Assembly: GCF_000372525.1 (NCBI RefSeq)
Contig: NZ_AQUR01000096.1
Span: 91,096-155,095 of the forward strand
Length of the DNA stretch: 64,000 bases
Source: Cupriavidus neocaledonicus
GTDB lineage: Bacteria > Pseudomonadota > Gammaproteobacteria > Burkholderiales > Burkholderiaceae
Direction: 5' to 3'
A model generated the notes under the pieces. The model saw only the letters and a list, made by a program, of their open reading frames with translations, ran no database searches and was not told the origin of the DNA. This document shows, piece after piece, positions 17,465 through 26,655 of this stretch. A program made the translations under genes and the position numbers. Position 1 is the first letter of the stretch; each line of letters begins with the position of its first letter.

Positions 17465-17549
17465 GTTCCGCAAGGAACCACCACGGCACGCAAGTCGTGC
17501 CTGTATGACCGGATACCGCGTATCCGGTCCGCAAGACACCTGGTCTTGC
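17465..17549 (+). repeat. tandem array of four hairpins downstream of the histone H1-like gene
   Basis: Four perfect inverted repeats follow one another: GTTCC-GCAA-GGAAC (17465-17478, a GNRA-type loop), GGCACG/CGTGCC (17485-17501), GACCGGATAC/GTATCCGGTC (17507-17529, 10-bp stem, 3-nt loop) and GCAAGAC/GTCTTGC (17531-17549). A terminator hairpin follows at once. This could be a structured 3' UTR or a small RNA. Confidence 0.8.
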
Positions 17550-17551
17550 CG

Positions 17552-17584
17552 ACCCGCCGATGGCAACTGCCCGGCGGGTTTTTT
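17552..17584 (+). terminator. Rho-independent terminator after the histone H1-like gene
   Basis: Stem ACCCGCCG (17552-17559) / CGGCGGGT (17572-17579) followed by TTTTTT. It closes the hairpin array. Confidence 0.88.
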
Positions 17585-17705
17585 CATGGGCAAGCGAGGG
17601 CTGCGCCAGGGCATGGCAAGGCTGCCACGGCGGCCAAAGAAAAAGCGCCGCACCCTTGCGGGTACGGCGCCCGGGGTGCGCCTTTGGTGAGGGCCTGCGC
17701 GGCCG

Positions 17706-18182
17706 TCAGTGCGTGACGCGGGTCACGCCGCCGGAGGACAGCAGCCGCACCCGTTGGCCGGGGCGGAAGGCTTCGTCGGCCTCCTGCGTGATCGCGCGCA
17801 TCTCGCCGTTGTCCAGGCGCACGGTGATCTCCAGCGCGCGGCGCTGGTTGATCTTGTTCTCGGCCGCGCTGCCGGCGATGCCGCCCAGCACCGCGCCGAG
17901 GATGCCGGCCGCTACCGCGCCGTTGCCGCCGCCGATGGTGCTGCCGGCCGCGATGCCGCCGATGGCGCCGCCGGCCAGCGTGCCGGCGCCGCTCTGGCCG
18001 CCCTGGATGGTGACCTCGCGGATGCCTTCGACCACGCCGTAGCGCACGGTCTGCTCGCGCTGCGCCTGGCCGGTGCCGTAGACGCTGTTGGAATTGGATT
18101 GCGTGGCGCAGCCGGCCGCCAGCGTGGCAACCAGGGTGGCCCCCAGGACGGCAAGCGCGCCGCCGCGTAGCTTGTTGTTCAT
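17706..18182 (-). CDS. glycine-zipper outer-membrane lipoprotein (SlyB/Pcp-like)
   Basis: 158 aa. Lipoprotein signal peptide with the lipobox Cys at 25 (ATLAAGC). A glycine-zipper 2TM segment (AGGAIGGIAAGSTIGGGNGAVAAGILGAVLGGIAGSAAE, about 70-108) is followed by a short beta domain (RRALEITVRLDNGEMRAITQE, GQRVRLLSSGGVTRV). This is the SlyB/PCP05 architecture, proteins that stabilise the outer membrane. It lies just upstream, and to the left, of the convergent array. Confidence 0.88.
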   Translation of the reverse strand: MNNKLRGGALAVLGATLVATLAAGCATQSNSNSVYGTGQAQREQTVRYGVVEGIREVTIQGGQSGAGTLAGGAIGGIAAGSTIGGGNGAVAAGILGAVLGGIAGSAAENKINQRRALEITVRLDNGEMRAITQEADEAFRPGQRVRLLSSGGVTRVTH

Positions 18183-18219
18183 GTCAGTTCCCGAAAGTTC
18201 GCCACGCGCCGGCCGCAGC

Positions 18220-19167
18220 TCAGGCGTAGCGGTACCCGAATGCAGACTGGAACCGGTTGCCGATTTCCTCGCGCGACAACCAGTGGTTCTGCGGACCCTG
18301 CTGCGCGATCTTGACCGACCCCATCAGCGATGCGAGGCGGCCTGTCGTTTCCCAGTCTAATCCGTTTTCGATGCCGAAGAGCAGGCCGCCGCGGAAGGCG
18401 TCGCCACAACCGGTCGGGTCGACGACGCGCTCGGCCGCAACCGCCGGGATCGCGTACTGGCGGCCATCGGCAAAGATGCTGGCGCCGCGTTCGCCGTGCG
18501 TGACGATGAAGGCACGAACCTTGGCGGCAACCTCGGCGCTGGTCCACGCGGTGCGCGACAGCAGGACCTGCGCCTCGTAGTCGTTGACTGTCACGTAACT
18601 GGCGAGTTCAACGAACTCGCGCAGGTCGTCGCCGTTGAACAGCGGCATGGCCTGGCCCAGGTCGAAGATGAACGGCACGCCGGCTTCGGCGAACTGGCGC
18701 GCGTGGTGCAGCATCCCTTCGCGGCTGTCCGGTGCGACGATGCCCAGGCCCGGCGCCTTGTCGCCGCCCAGCGCGTCCTTGACGTGGTTCAGTTGCGACT
18801 GGCTCATTGCGCCAGGGTGGAAGGCGGTGATCTGGTTGTTGTCCAGGTCGGTGGTGATCATGGCCTGCGCGGTGAAGGTCTCCGGCAGCACGCGGATGTG
18901 GCCGGTCGGGATCTCGAGCTTGCGCAGGTATTCCAGGTAGGATTCGGCGTCGATGCCGACGGTGGCCATCACCACCGGATCGCCGCCCAGCATCTTCAGC
19001 GTGTAGGCGATGTTGCCGGCGCAGCCGCCGAACTCGCGGCGCATGCCGGGCACCAGGAACGAGACGTTCAGCATGTGGATCTGGTCCGGCAGGATGTGTT
19101 CGCGGAAGCGTCCGTCGAACGTCATGATGGTGTCGTAGGCGACGGAGCCGCAGATCAGGCTGGCCAT
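18220..19167 (-). CDS. PfkB-family carbohydrate kinase, adenosine kinase-like
   Basis: 315 aa ribokinase-fold kinase. It starts MASLICGSVAYDTIMTFDGRF, has the substrate-side FGGCAGNIAYTLKMLGG block (about 46-62) and the anion-hole/catalytic-base motif VVDPTGCGDAFRGGLLFG near the C-terminus; the Asp in GCGD is the base. The YLEYLRKLEIPTGHIRVLPETFTAQAMITTDLDNNQITAFHPGAM region resembles bacterial adenosine kinases, which make AMP from adenosine and ATP. Substrate assignment is from family resemblance only. It lies in the same direction as tpx and prmA. Confidence 0.87.
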   Translation of the reverse strand: MASLICGSVAYDTIMTFDGRFREHILPDQIHMLNVSFLVPGMRREFGGCAGNIAYTLKMLGGDPVVMATVGIDAESYLEYLRKLEIPTGHIRVLPETFTAQAMITTDLDNNQITAFHPGAMSQSQLNHVKDALGGDKAPGLGIVAPDSREGMLHHARQFAEAGVPFIFDLGQAMPLFNGDDLREFVELASYVTVNDYEAQVLLSRTAWTSAEVAAKVRAFIVTHGERGASIFADGRQYAIPAVAAERVVDPTGCGDAFRGGLLFGIENGLDWETTGRLASLMGSVKIAQQGPQNHWLSREEIGNRFQSAFGYRYA

Positions 19168-19242
19168 GCTCTCTCCAGGTGTCGTGATGGTTTGGGTGGA
19201 TCGGTGCCCTTGCGGGCAGCAGCTGTAACGCAGAAAACAGAA

Positions 19243-19271
19243 GCGGCCGCCCCGTGGTCGCGGGCGGCCGC
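19243..19271 (-). terminator. tpx: GC-rich hairpin downstream of tpx
   Basis: GCGGCCGCC (19243-19251) / GGCGGCCGC (19263-19271). Read on the minus strand it follows the tpx stop and is trailed by a short T-rich stretch (TTCTGTTTTCTG), so it may end tpx transcription. The T-tract is weak. Confidence 0.5.
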
Positions 19272-19294
19272 TGACATCGCAGGCGCGCCGCCTG

Positions 19295-19795
19295 TTACTT
19301 CAGCGCGGCCAGGGCGGCGTCGTAGTCGGGCTCGTTCTTGATCTCGGGCACCAGCTGGCTGTACTTGACGGTGTCGTTCTCGTCCAGCACCACCACGGCG
19401 CGCGCGGTCACGCCGGCGAGCGGGCCGGTCTTGATGTCGACGCCGTAGTTGCCCTTGAACTCGGCGCCGCGCATGGTCGACAGCGGCACCACGTTGGCCA
19501 GGCCTTCGGCGGTGCAGAAGCGGCCCATGGCGAACGGCAGGTCGGCGGAGATGGTCAGCACCACGGTGTTGGCCAGGCCGCTGGCGGCTTCGTTGAACTT
19601 GCGCGCGGACGCCTGGCACACCGGCGTGTCCAGGCTCGGGACGATGTTCAGCACCTTGCGCTTGCCGGCGAAGTCAGCCAGCGAGACGTCCTTCAGGTCC
19701 TTGCCGACCAGCGAGAAGGCCGGGGCCTTGTCGCCGGGTTGCGGGAACTTGCCTGCGACTTCGATGGCGTTGCCGCCGAGGGTGACGTTGCTCAT
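19295..19795 (-). CDS. tpx: thiol peroxidase Tpx (atypical 2-Cys peroxiredoxin)
   Basis: 166 aa. It reduces hydrogen and alkyl hydroperoxides, using thioredoxin for recycling. Peroxidatic C60 sits in [11 protein letters not shown] and resolving C94 in GRFCTAEG, the same spacing as E. coli Tpx (C61/C95). The Tpx-specific N-terminus ([23 protein letters not shown]) is intact and the length is standard. GGAG lies just upstream of the ATG. Confidence 0.96.
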   Translation of the reverse strand: MSNVTLGGNAIEVAGKFPQPGDKAPAFSLVGKDLKDVSLADFAGKRKVLNIVPSLDTPVCQASARKFNEAASGLANTVVLTISADLPFAMGRFCTAEGLANVVPLSTMRGAEFKGNYGVDIKTGPLAGVTARAVVVLDENDTVKYSQLVPEIKNEPDYDAALAALK

Positions 19796-19893
19796 GTCTA
19801 CTCCTTGATCTCTGATGGGTTTCCGGTGGTGGTCCGGAGCGGGGGCAAGGCCCGCCGACAGGCTCGGATTCGGTCCGGCGGCGGGCCAGGAAT

Positions 19894-21321
19894 TCAGGGA
19901 TAAAAAATCAGCACGCGATAGTTGGCCGGCGCCTGCTGCGTCCGGAATCGTACCCGAACCGGCAGCTCCATGCCCGCGCGCAGCCCTTGCGCGGCAAAGG
20001 CCTGCTGCGACGGCTCGAGGTATTCCGCGGGCTGCAGCACCCGGCGCAGCAGCAGCTGGTCCTGCAGGTCGGTCATCACCAGCTCGATCGCCGGCAGCGC
20101 GGTGCTGGCGCGGCCCAGGTTGCGCAGCGTGACCGCCAGCAGGTAGGTGTCGCCGCCTTCATCCTGGCGCTGCAGCTGCGAGGTCTCGATGCGCAGCGCA
20201 TCGATGTCGCGCCACGGCGGCACGGTGCAGCCCAGCGGCGCGCATGCCGCCTCGAGTGCCGGGCGCAGCATCGGCAGGTGCCCGGCGAGCTGGCTGCGTC
20301 CCAGGTACGCAAGCTGCAACAGCGCGGCGAGGGCGAGTACCACGGCTGCCGCGCGCCACGCGACGCGGGGCACCGCAATGGGCCGGCGTGGCTGGCGTTC
20401 ACGTTCGCGGTCGCGCGCGTGCCGCAGGAAGTCCGGGGCGAACACCGGGCCGGCCGGTGCTTCGGCGCGGACCCAGCGGCGCGTCGCCTGCTCGCGCGCC
20501 ACCGCGCCGCCGGTGACGCTGGCAAGGGTATCTGGACCGGCGGAGCGCGCTTGGTCCTGCTCGCCGACCGCGGGCAATGCGTTCGGCGGCGTGGCGGGCG
20601 CAGCCTGGTCAGCCGGGCGCTGCGTGTGATCCGGCCACGGCGCCGACTCGGATGCCTGATCGGCCGATGCCGCGCGCAGGAATTCACTCGCGCTGGGGAT
20701 GGCGCCGGGGGCCGGCGTCGCGGGTTTGCCGGCCGGGCTATCGAGCGCGCCGTGATCGAGCGCCGGCCAGGCGGCTGCCGCCGGTGCAGGTGTCGGTGCC
20801 GGGGCCGGGGCCGGGGCCGGGGCCGGGGCCGCTTCGGCGACCAGGCCTGGCGCCTGGCGCTGCGCGTCGCGGGCATCGCGGTCGGCGACGGCTGCGTTGG
20901 CTTCGCGCAGCGCGCGTTCGATCTCGGCATCGTCCATGCCGGCCTGCGGTGGCGCGGCCATGTCCTCGGGCGACGACATCAGCATGGTCGGCGCATCCAG
21001 CGCCGGCACGTCGTAGCCGGGATCGATGGTCGGGGTGAAAGCGGGAGTCGGGGTCGGCGCGGGTGCCGCGGGTGATGAGGCGGGCGGCGCGGTGGTTTCA
21101 GCGGCTGCGGGGACAGGCGCGGCAGACGCTGCCGGCTTCTGTGCCGAGGCCTGCGCGCTGCCCGCCGGCAGCGGAATCTCGATCAGGTGCTCGCGCGCGT
21201 CGAACACCGTTTCGCACTGGCCGCAGCGCACCAGCCCCTGGCGCAGCCGCAGTTGGTCGGCGACCAGCCGGAAGGCGGTGCGGCAGGCCGGGCAGCGCGT
21301 GACTAGCTTGACGGCGGCCAT
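19894..21321 (-). CDS. zinc-ribbon DUF3426 membrane protein
   Basis: 475 aa from the ATG at 21321; a TTG three codons upstream abuts the prmA stop and is less likely. N-terminal MJ0042-type zinc ribbon with C10-x2-C13 and C33-x2-C36 ([17 protein letters not shown]). A long low-complexity Pro/Ala linker follows (about 60-290), then one TM helix ([20 protein letters not shown]). The C-terminal DUF3426 domain lies outside the membrane ([41 protein letters not shown]). It is a standard neighbour of prmA in betaproteobacteria; function unknown. The linker has a (GGGGCC)5 run. Confidence 0.9.
   Translation of the reverse strand: MAAVKLVTRCPACRTAFRLVADQLRLRQGLVRCGQCETVFDAREHLIEIPLPAGSAQASAQKPAASAAPVPAAAETTAPPASSPAAPAPTPTPAFTPTIDPGYDVPALDAPTMLMSSPEDMAAPPQAGMDDAEIERALREANAAVADRDARDAQRQAPGLVAEAAPAPAPAPAPAPTPAPAAAAWPALDHGALDSPAGKPATPAPGAIPSASEFLRAASADQASESAPWPDHTQRPADQAAPATPPNALPAVGEQDQARSAGPDTLASVTGGAVAREQATRRWVRAEAPAGPVFAPDFLRHARDRERERQPRRPIAVPRVAWRAAAVVLALAALLQLAYLGRSQLAGHLPMLRPALEAACAPLGCTVPPWRDIDALRIETSQLQRQDEGGDTYLLAVTLRNLGRASTALPAIELVMTDLQDQLLLRRVLQPAEYLEPSQQAFAAQGLRAGMELPVRVRFRTQQAPANYRVLIFYP
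20801..20830. repeat. hexanucleotide repeat (GGGGCC)5 inside the DUF3426 gene
   Basis: Exactly five copies of GGGGCC on the plus strand, encoding a Pro-Ala run in the linker of the minus-strand protein. Six-base units keep the frame if copy number changes. Confidence 0.95.
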
Positions 21322-21330
21322 CGGGCGCAA

Positions 21331-22224
21331 TCAGGGCCGGGTGCCGTGCAGGCAGACCCAGCCTTCCTCGCTGCGCCACACCGTCAGCGGCAGCCAGGGG
21401 GCATAGGCCGCGGCGACTTCGTCGGCCTGGCGCTCGAGCACGCCGGACAGCACCAGCCGCCCGCCGGCGCGCACGCGCGCGCTCAGCATGGCGGCCATCA
21501 GCTTGAGCGGGTTGGACAGGATATTGGCGACCACCAGGTCGTAGCTGGCGTCGGACACCGATTCCGGCAGCGCGAACGAGGCCTCGACGCGGTTGCGCTC
21601 GGCGTTGTAGCGCGACGCCTCCACGGCGTTGGGGTCGATGTCGATGCCGACCGTGGCGCCGGCGCCGAGCTTGCGCGCCACGATCGCCAGGATGCCGGAG
21701 CCGCAGCCGTAGTCGAGCACGGTTTCGCCCGGCGTCAGGTTCTGCTCCAGCCACTGCATGCACAGCCGCGTGGTGGGATGGCTGCCGGTGCCGAAGGCCA
21801 GGCCCGGGTCGAGCTCCAGCACCACGGCGTCGGGCTCGGGCGCGTCGTGCCACGAGGGCACCACCCAGATGCGCTCGCCCACGCGGATCGGCTCGAACTG
21901 CGATTGCGTCAGCCGCACCCAGTCCTGGTCCTCGACCGCGCGCAGCTGGTACGGCGGCACCGGGTCGATGCCGAGCTGGTTGGCGGCGGCCGCCACCACC
22001 ACGGCCGGATCGGCGTCGTCGCCGAACAGCGCGACCACGCGCGAGCGGTTCCACGCGAGTTGCTTCGGTTCCAGCCCGGGCTCGCCAAAGAGCGGCTGCT
22101 CGTCGGGCGTGTCGGCGTCGGCGTCTTCCACCGAGACCGACAGCGCGCCGAGGTCGAACAGGGCGTCAGACCAGGCCTCGGCCTGGTCCTGCGCCACTTC
22201 GATCACACATTCCTGAAATGCCAC
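21331..22224 (-). CDS. prmA: ribosomal protein L11 methyltransferase
   Basis: 297 aa, the usual PrmA length. It trimethylates L11 with S-adenosylmethionine. An N-terminal L11-recognition domain ([39 protein letters not shown]) is followed by a Rossmann methyltransferase domain. It shows the SAM motif [20 protein letters not shown] and the NPPF-like catalytic loop [13 protein letters not shown], preceded by [17 protein letters not shown]. It lies 40 bp from accC and its stop is next to the zinc-ribbon gene, one operon. Confidence 0.97.
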   Translation of the reverse strand: MAFQECVIEVAQDQAEAWSDALFDLGALSVSVEDADADTPDEQPLFGEPGLEPKQLAWNRSRVVALFGDDADPAVVVAAAANQLGIDPVPPYQLRAVEDQDWVRLTQSQFEPIRVGERIWVVPSWHDAPEPDAVVLELDPGLAFGTGSHPTTRLCMQWLEQNLTPGETVLDYGCGSGILAIVARKLGAGATVGIDIDPNAVEASRYNAERNRVEASFALPESVSDASYDLVVANILSNPLKLMAAMLSARVRAGGRLVLSGVLERQADEVAAAYAPWLPLTVWRSEEGWVCLHGTRP

Positions 22225-22264
22225 GGGCTTCCTTCTGTTGCTGCGGGTTAGCTCAGACCGGTGC

Positions 22265-23617
22265 TCAGGCCTTCGCGCGTTCGGCCAGGCGATGCTCGAG
22301 ATAGTGGATGCTGGTGCCGCCTTCGACGAAGTTGGCGTCCATCATCAGTTCGCGGTGCAGCGGCACGTTGGTCTGGATGCCGTCCACCACCATTTCCGAC
22401 AGCGCGATGCGCATGCGGGCGATGGCCTGCTCGCGTGTGGCGCCGTAGGAGATGATCTTGCCGATCATCGAATCGTAGTTGGGCGGGACGAAGTAACCAT
22501 CATACGCGTGCGAGTCGACCCGCACACCCGGGCCGCCGGGCATGTGCCAGGCGGTGATGCGCCCCGGCGACGGGATGAACTTGAACGGGTCCTCGGCGTT
22601 GATGCGGCATTCGATCGCGTGGCCGCGGAACTGCACATCCTTCTGGCGGAAGCGCAGCTTTTCGCCGAAGGCGATGCGGATCTGCTCCTGCACGATGTCG
22701 ATGCCGGTGATCATCTCGGTGACCGGGTGCTCGACCTGCACGCGCGTGTTCATCTCGATGAAGTAGAACTCGTTGTTCTCGTACAGGAACTCGAAGGTGC
22801 CGGCGCCGCGGTAGCCCATCTTCTTGCAAGCGTCGGCGCAGCGGTCGCCGATGCGCTCGATCAGGCGGCGCGGGATATGCGGCGCGGGGGCTTCCTCGAT
22901 CACCTTCTGGTGGCGGCGCTGCATCGAGCAGTCGCGCTCGCCTAGCCAGATGGCCTGCTTGTGCTGGTCGGCCAGGATCTGGATTTCCACATGGCGCGGG
23001 TTCTCGAGGAACTTCTCCATGTAGACCTCGGGATTGCCGAAGGCACGGCCGGCTTCTTCGCGTGTCATGTTGACGGCGTTGATCAGCGCGGCTTCGGTAT
23101 GCACCACGCGCATGCCGCGGCCACCGCCGCCGCCGGCGGCCTTGATGATCACCGGGTAGCCGACGCGGCGCGCGGTCGCCAGGATTTCCTTGGGATCGTC
23201 GGGCAGGGCGCCATCCGAGCCGGGCACGCACGGCACGCCGGCCTTGATCATGGCTTGCTTGGCCGAGACCTTGTCGCCCATCAGGCGGATGCTGTCGGCG
23301 GTCGGGCCGATAAAGACGAAGCCGGACTTTTCCACGCGCTCGGCAAAGTCCGCGTTCTCGGACAGGAAGCCGTAGCCGGGGTGGATGGCCTGCGCATCGG
23401 TCACCTCGGCGGCCGAGATGATGGCGGGCATGTTCAGGTAGGACAGCGGCGACGGGGCCGGGCCGATGCAGACGGCTTCGTCTGCCAGGCGCACGTACTT
23501 GGCCTCCTTGTCGGCCTCGGAGTACACCACGACCGTCTTGATGCCCAGCTCGCGGCAGGCGCGCTGGATGCGAAGAGCGATTTCGCCGCGGTTCGCGATC
23601 AGAATTTTTTCAAACAT
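22265..23617 (-). CDS. accC: acetyl-CoA carboxylase, biotin carboxylase subunit
   Basis: 450 aa from the ATG at 23617 ([20 protein letters not shown]), the family's usual start; the frame runs on upstream without homology. ATP-grasp enzyme that carboxylates biotin on AccB in the first step of fatty-acid synthesis. The glycine-rich loop [14 protein letters not shown], the [19 protein letters not shown] block and the [18 protein letters not shown] catalytic segment are all intact. Downstream of accB with an unusually long 246-bp gap. Confidence 0.98.
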   Translation of the reverse strand: MFEKILIANRGEIALRIQRACRELGIKTVVVYSEADKEAKYVRLADEAVCIGPAPSPLSYLNMPAIISAAEVTDAQAIHPGYGFLSENADFAERVEKSGFVFIGPTADSIRLMGDKVSAKQAMIKAGVPCVPGSDGALPDDPKEILATARRVGYPVIIKAAGGGGGRGMRVVHTEAALINAVNMTREEAGRAFGNPEVYMEKFLENPRHVEIQILADQHKQAIWLGERDCSMQRRHQKVIEEAPAPHIPRRLIERIGDRCADACKKMGYRGAGTFEFLYENNEFYFIEMNTRVQVEHPVTEMITGIDIVQEQIRIAFGEKLRFRQKDVQFRGHAIECRINAEDPFKFIPSPGRITAWHMPGGPGVRVDSHAYDGYFVPPNYDSMIGKIISYGATREQAIARMRIALSEMVVDGIQTNVPLHRELMMDANFVEGGTSIHYLEHRLAERAKA

Positions 23618-23863
23618 GGTCTCTCTCTGCGAGAACAGTAGCGGTCCCGCTACGTGGCGCCATGGCGCGCCGGGCGCGCTCCGCGATGGCCGGTGGCCAC
23701 GCGGGCGGCGAGACTGCGGGAACTGCATGAAACTGCACGGAACGGGCCGCGAGGCCCACGACGTCCGTGGCGCGGGAAGCGCCCTGGCATGCCGCGCGGG
23801 CAGTGCCGCAGTGGACCGCTGGCGCGGGCGGCTGCAGCATCGGGCCCGGCATGCCGGTCAGGA

Positions 23864-24331
23864 TCAGCCGATGACGAACAGCGGCTGGCCGTATTCAACG
23901 GCCTGGCCGTTCTCGACCAGGATTTCCTTGATGACGCCAGCCTTGTCGCACTCGATCTCGTTGAGCAGCTTCATGGCTTCGATGATGCAAACGGTCTGGC
24001 CTTCCTTGACCGCGTCCCCGACGTTGACGAAGGGCGCGGCGCCCGGCGACGGGGCGCGGTAGAAAGTGCCCACCATCGGCGAGGTCACCACGTGGCCGGC
24101 GGGCAGTTGCGCAGCCGGCTCGGCCGCCGGTGCGGCGGCGCTGGCCGGGGCCGCGGCGGCCGGCATGGCGGCGGGCAGGGCCTGCATCTGCGGCATGGCC
24201 ATCGGCGCGGCGACGACTTGCGGCGGTTGCTTGACGATGCGTACCTTGCCGTCGCCTTCGGTGACTTCCAGCTCGGAGATGCCGGATTCGGCCACCAGGT
24301 CGATAAGCGTCTTCAGCTTGCGCAGGTCCAT
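23864..24331 (-). CDS. accB: acetyl-CoA carboxylase, biotin carboxyl carrier protein
   Basis: 155 aa from the ATG at 24331 with GGAGG upstream. N-terminal [32 protein letters not shown], then an Ala/Pro-rich flexible linker (about 45-80), then the biotinyl domain with the thumb. The lysine biotinylated by BirA is K121 in [10 protein letters not shown]. Works with AccC next door and with the AccAD carboxyltransferase encoded elsewhere. Confidence 0.98.
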   Translation of the reverse strand: MDLRKLKTLIDLVAESGISELEVTEGDGKVRIVKQPPQVVAAPMAMPQMQALPAAMPAAAAPASAAAPAAEPAAQLPAGHVVTSPMVGTFYRAPSPGAAPFVNVGDAVKEGQTVCIIEAMKLLNEIECDKAGVIKEILVENGQAVEYGQPLFVIG

Positions 24332-24498
24332 CTTTTTATCCTCCTGAATCGGGTTTTCCGCCGCTGCCCGGGACGAGCCGTAGCGGAACAATCGTTGTGC
24401 CGGCCACCGGAAATCCGCACCCGCCGTGCCAAGGCACGCCAACGGGCGCAGGCCGCCGGGCGGCGCGCGCAGGTTGTCGAAAAAATCCTTGTGGGGGT

Positions 24499-24996
24499 TC
24501 AGCTCCCCGAACTGTCGGGCGGGGGCTGCTCCTGGCCCAGTACATAGTCCAGCGCCAGCAGGTAACCCTGCCAGCCTAGCCCGCAGACCACCCCGACCGC
24601 CACGTCCGAGAAATAGGAGTGGTGCCGGAAGCTTTCACGCCGGTGCACGTTCGACAGGTGCACCTCGACGAACGGGATCGCCACGCCGGCCAGCGCGTCA
24701 CGCAACGCCACGCTGGTATGCGTATAGGCAGCCGGGTTGATGATGATGAACTCGACCCCTTCCGCGCGCGCGGCATGGATGCGGTCGACCAGCGCTCCCT
24801 CGTGGTTGGACTGGAACGTATCCAGCGCAATGCCGGCTTTCGCCGCACGCTCTGCCAGGGCCGCGTCGATATCGGCCAGCGTGGTGTGCCCGTAGGTTTC
24901 CGGCTCGCGCGTCCCAAGCAAGTTCAGGTTGGGTCCATGCAGGACCAGCACCTTGCGGTAGCGGGGTGAGCGACGGATAGAGCGGGATGCAGTCAC
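24499..24996 (-). CDS. aroQ: 3-dehydroquinate dehydratase, type II
   Basis: 165 aa; type II enzymes are about 145-150 aa and the extra residues are an N-terminal Arg/Ser-rich leader ([15 protein letters not shown]). Third step of the shikimate pathway. The active-site strand [21 protein letters not shown] carries the essential Arg and Tyr. [34 protein letters not shown] and [22 protein letters not shown] are all conserved. Same strand as accBC, 167 bp upstream of accB. Confidence 0.96.
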   Translation of the reverse strand: MTASRSIRRSPRYRKVLVLHGPNLNLLGTREPETYGHTTLADIDAALAERAAKAGIALDTFQSNHEGALVDRIHAARAEGVEFIIINPAAYTHTSVALRDALAGVAIPFVEVHLSNVHRRESFRHHSYFSDVAVGVVCGLGWQGYLLALDYVLGQEQPPPDSSGS

Positions 24997-25193
24997 GGCG
25001 GCTCGACCAGATCAACGAAATTGCGCGGAGATTACCGTAGCTTAGAGGGATTTGTCTAGCACGCCATACAGGTTCTGCCGGGCCGGCGCGCGCTTGCGGC
25101 GGCCTTTCCCGCACTTTCGCACCAAAGCGATCCGTAACGCCAGTAATTCTGTCAAGAACGCAGGAATTGCACGACGTTGTCGCAGTGATGGAC

Positions 25194-25742
25194 TCATGAG
25201 CGCGGCAGCACCGCACGCAGCTCATCCGCGCTGACCCGCCCCATTTTGCGGTACTTCACCGATCCGTCCGGCTGGATGACTACGGTATAAGGCAGGCCGC
25301 CGGCACTGTTACCGAAATTGCGGGATAGTTCGGTACCGGCAAAGCCGGCTACGGCCAAGGGGTAAGCGACCGGTACCTTTTTGGTGAACTGCTGGATGTT
25401 CGCCGCGGAATCAATACCGATGCCGACAAATTCGACCTGGCGATGCTTGAACTCCTCGTGCAGCGCGGTCAGTTCCGGCATTTCCTCGACGCACGGTCCG
25501 CACCACGGTGCCCAGAAATTGACCACCACCGTCTTGCCCCGCAACTTGCCCAGGTCCAGCTCGGCTCCGGCGGGATCCGGCAGGCGCGACTGGAACAAGG
25601 TTTCGACGGCCTGGTCGTTTGCGGGCTTCGGCGAGAACACGAAATGCCCGGCCAGTGCGCCGGCGGCAGAGGCGATCACGGCGACGGCGATCCACAGCCA
25701 CAGACGGGAGCGGCGGACGGGCGGGACGACGGTTTCAGTCAT
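25194..25742 (-). CDS. TlpA/ResA-type thiol-disulfide oxidoreductase
   Basis: 182 aa. N-terminal membrane anchor (SRLWLWIAVAVIASAAGALAGHFVF, 12-36), then a periplasmic thioredoxin fold with the redox pair C81-GP-C84 in NFWAPWCGPCVEEMPEL. The cis-Pro loop GLPYTVVI is present. Family members keep cytochrome c or other exported thiols reduced. The partner is unknown. It sits at the head of the aroQ-accBC group. Confidence 0.92.
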   Translation of the reverse strand: MTETVVPPVRRSRLWLWIAVAVIASAAGALAGHFVFSPKPANDQAVETLFQSRLPDPAGAELDLGKLRGKTVVVNFWAPWCGPCVEEMPELTALHEEFKHRQVEFVGIGIDSAANIQQFTKKVPVAYPLAVAGFAGTELSRNFGNSAGGLPYTVVIQPDGSVKYRKMGRVSADELRAVLPRS

Positions 25743-25775
25743 GGGTGGCTTGACCAGTAGAAGGGAGGGCGGGCT

Positions 25776-26465
25776 TCAGGCGTTGCCGGCGGCGTCGGCG
25801 GCATCGAGCAAGGCCTGCACGGCCTGCGCATCGGCGCGCGCCGCGCGCCCGGAGGCGTCCGTTCGCACTGCGCCGCGTTCATCGACGGCATCATACAGCG
25901 CTATATGAATGCCGACTGGCGCACCCAGTTCCGCGCGGACCTCGCCCGCCAGCAGCCGCGCCTCGCGGCGGTCGGGCCACTGGCCTTTCCACAGGAAGCT
26001 CAGCGTTTCGACCTCGCCGCGGCCGCCAAAGTGGCGGCTCTCGCTGGTCTCGAAGTCGACACCGGCGTTGATCAGGTGCAGCGCGGCGTCCTTGGCGCTG
26101 TCACAGAAGCATTGCAGATAGATATCGGAGTGTTCGGTGGCGGTGCCGTTGAGCACGGCGCCGACCAGATAGGGCCGGAACGGCGCCAGGTCTTGCATCG
26201 CCAGCACCGCCAGCCGGCGCAGCAGCGCCAGCACGCGCGGCTGGCTGTCGGCGTGGAACAGCGCCTGGTAGGCGCGCACTTCGGCCTCGACCTGCTCGTT
26301 GTCGGGCAGCCATTCGCCCGGCACGCGCTGCTCGCCCAGCACCTGGCGCGCGGCCTTGCGCTTGGCGGTGGCGTAGTCGGCGCCGTCCTCGGCGATCATG
26401 CGGGCGGCGGCCTGGGCGATTTCCTCGCGCAAGCGGGTGGGGTCAGGGGCGGTACGTCGGTTCAT
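25776..26465 (-). CDS. conserved hypothetical protein with nucleotidyltransferase-like core
   Basis: 229 aa from the ATG at 26465. N-terminal helical part (RTAPDPTRLREEIAQAAARMIAEDGADYATAKRKAARQVLG). A central segment YLVGAVLNGTATEHSDIYLQCF (about 104-125) looks like the G-x-x-x-G-T-A-x-x-S-D-I-D-L signature of minimal nucleotidyltransferases. The second Asp of the D-x-D pair is Tyr-Leu here, so catalysis is doubtful. Conserved beside mpl, from which it is divergent, and 33 bp from the TlpA gene. Function unknown. Confidence 0.75.
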   Translation of the reverse strand: MNRRTAPDPTRLREEIAQAAARMIAEDGADYATAKRKAARQVLGEQRVPGEWLPDNEQVEAEVRAYQALFHADSQPRVLALLRRLAVLAMQDLAPFRPYLVGAVLNGTATEHSDIYLQCFCDSAKDAALHLINAGVDFETSESRHFGGRGEVETLSFLWKGQWPDRREARLLAGEVRAELGAPVGIHIALYDAVDERGAVRTDASGRAARADAQAVQALLDAADAAGNA

Positions 26466-26655
26466 GCCCCATGATACCGGAGGCGTCCCCGCACGCGGTG
26501 CGCACGCTGCCGCAGTGCAGCGAAGGGCGCTGGCGCTCGGGTACAATCGTAGGCTTCCTGCCCGGCCGCCGCCGCGCCACAAGGCTCCACCCAGCCGCCG
26601 CGCCGCCGGGCCCGAATCCCCCACGCCTGCGGGCTTCAAGTCTTTCCGGGAACCC

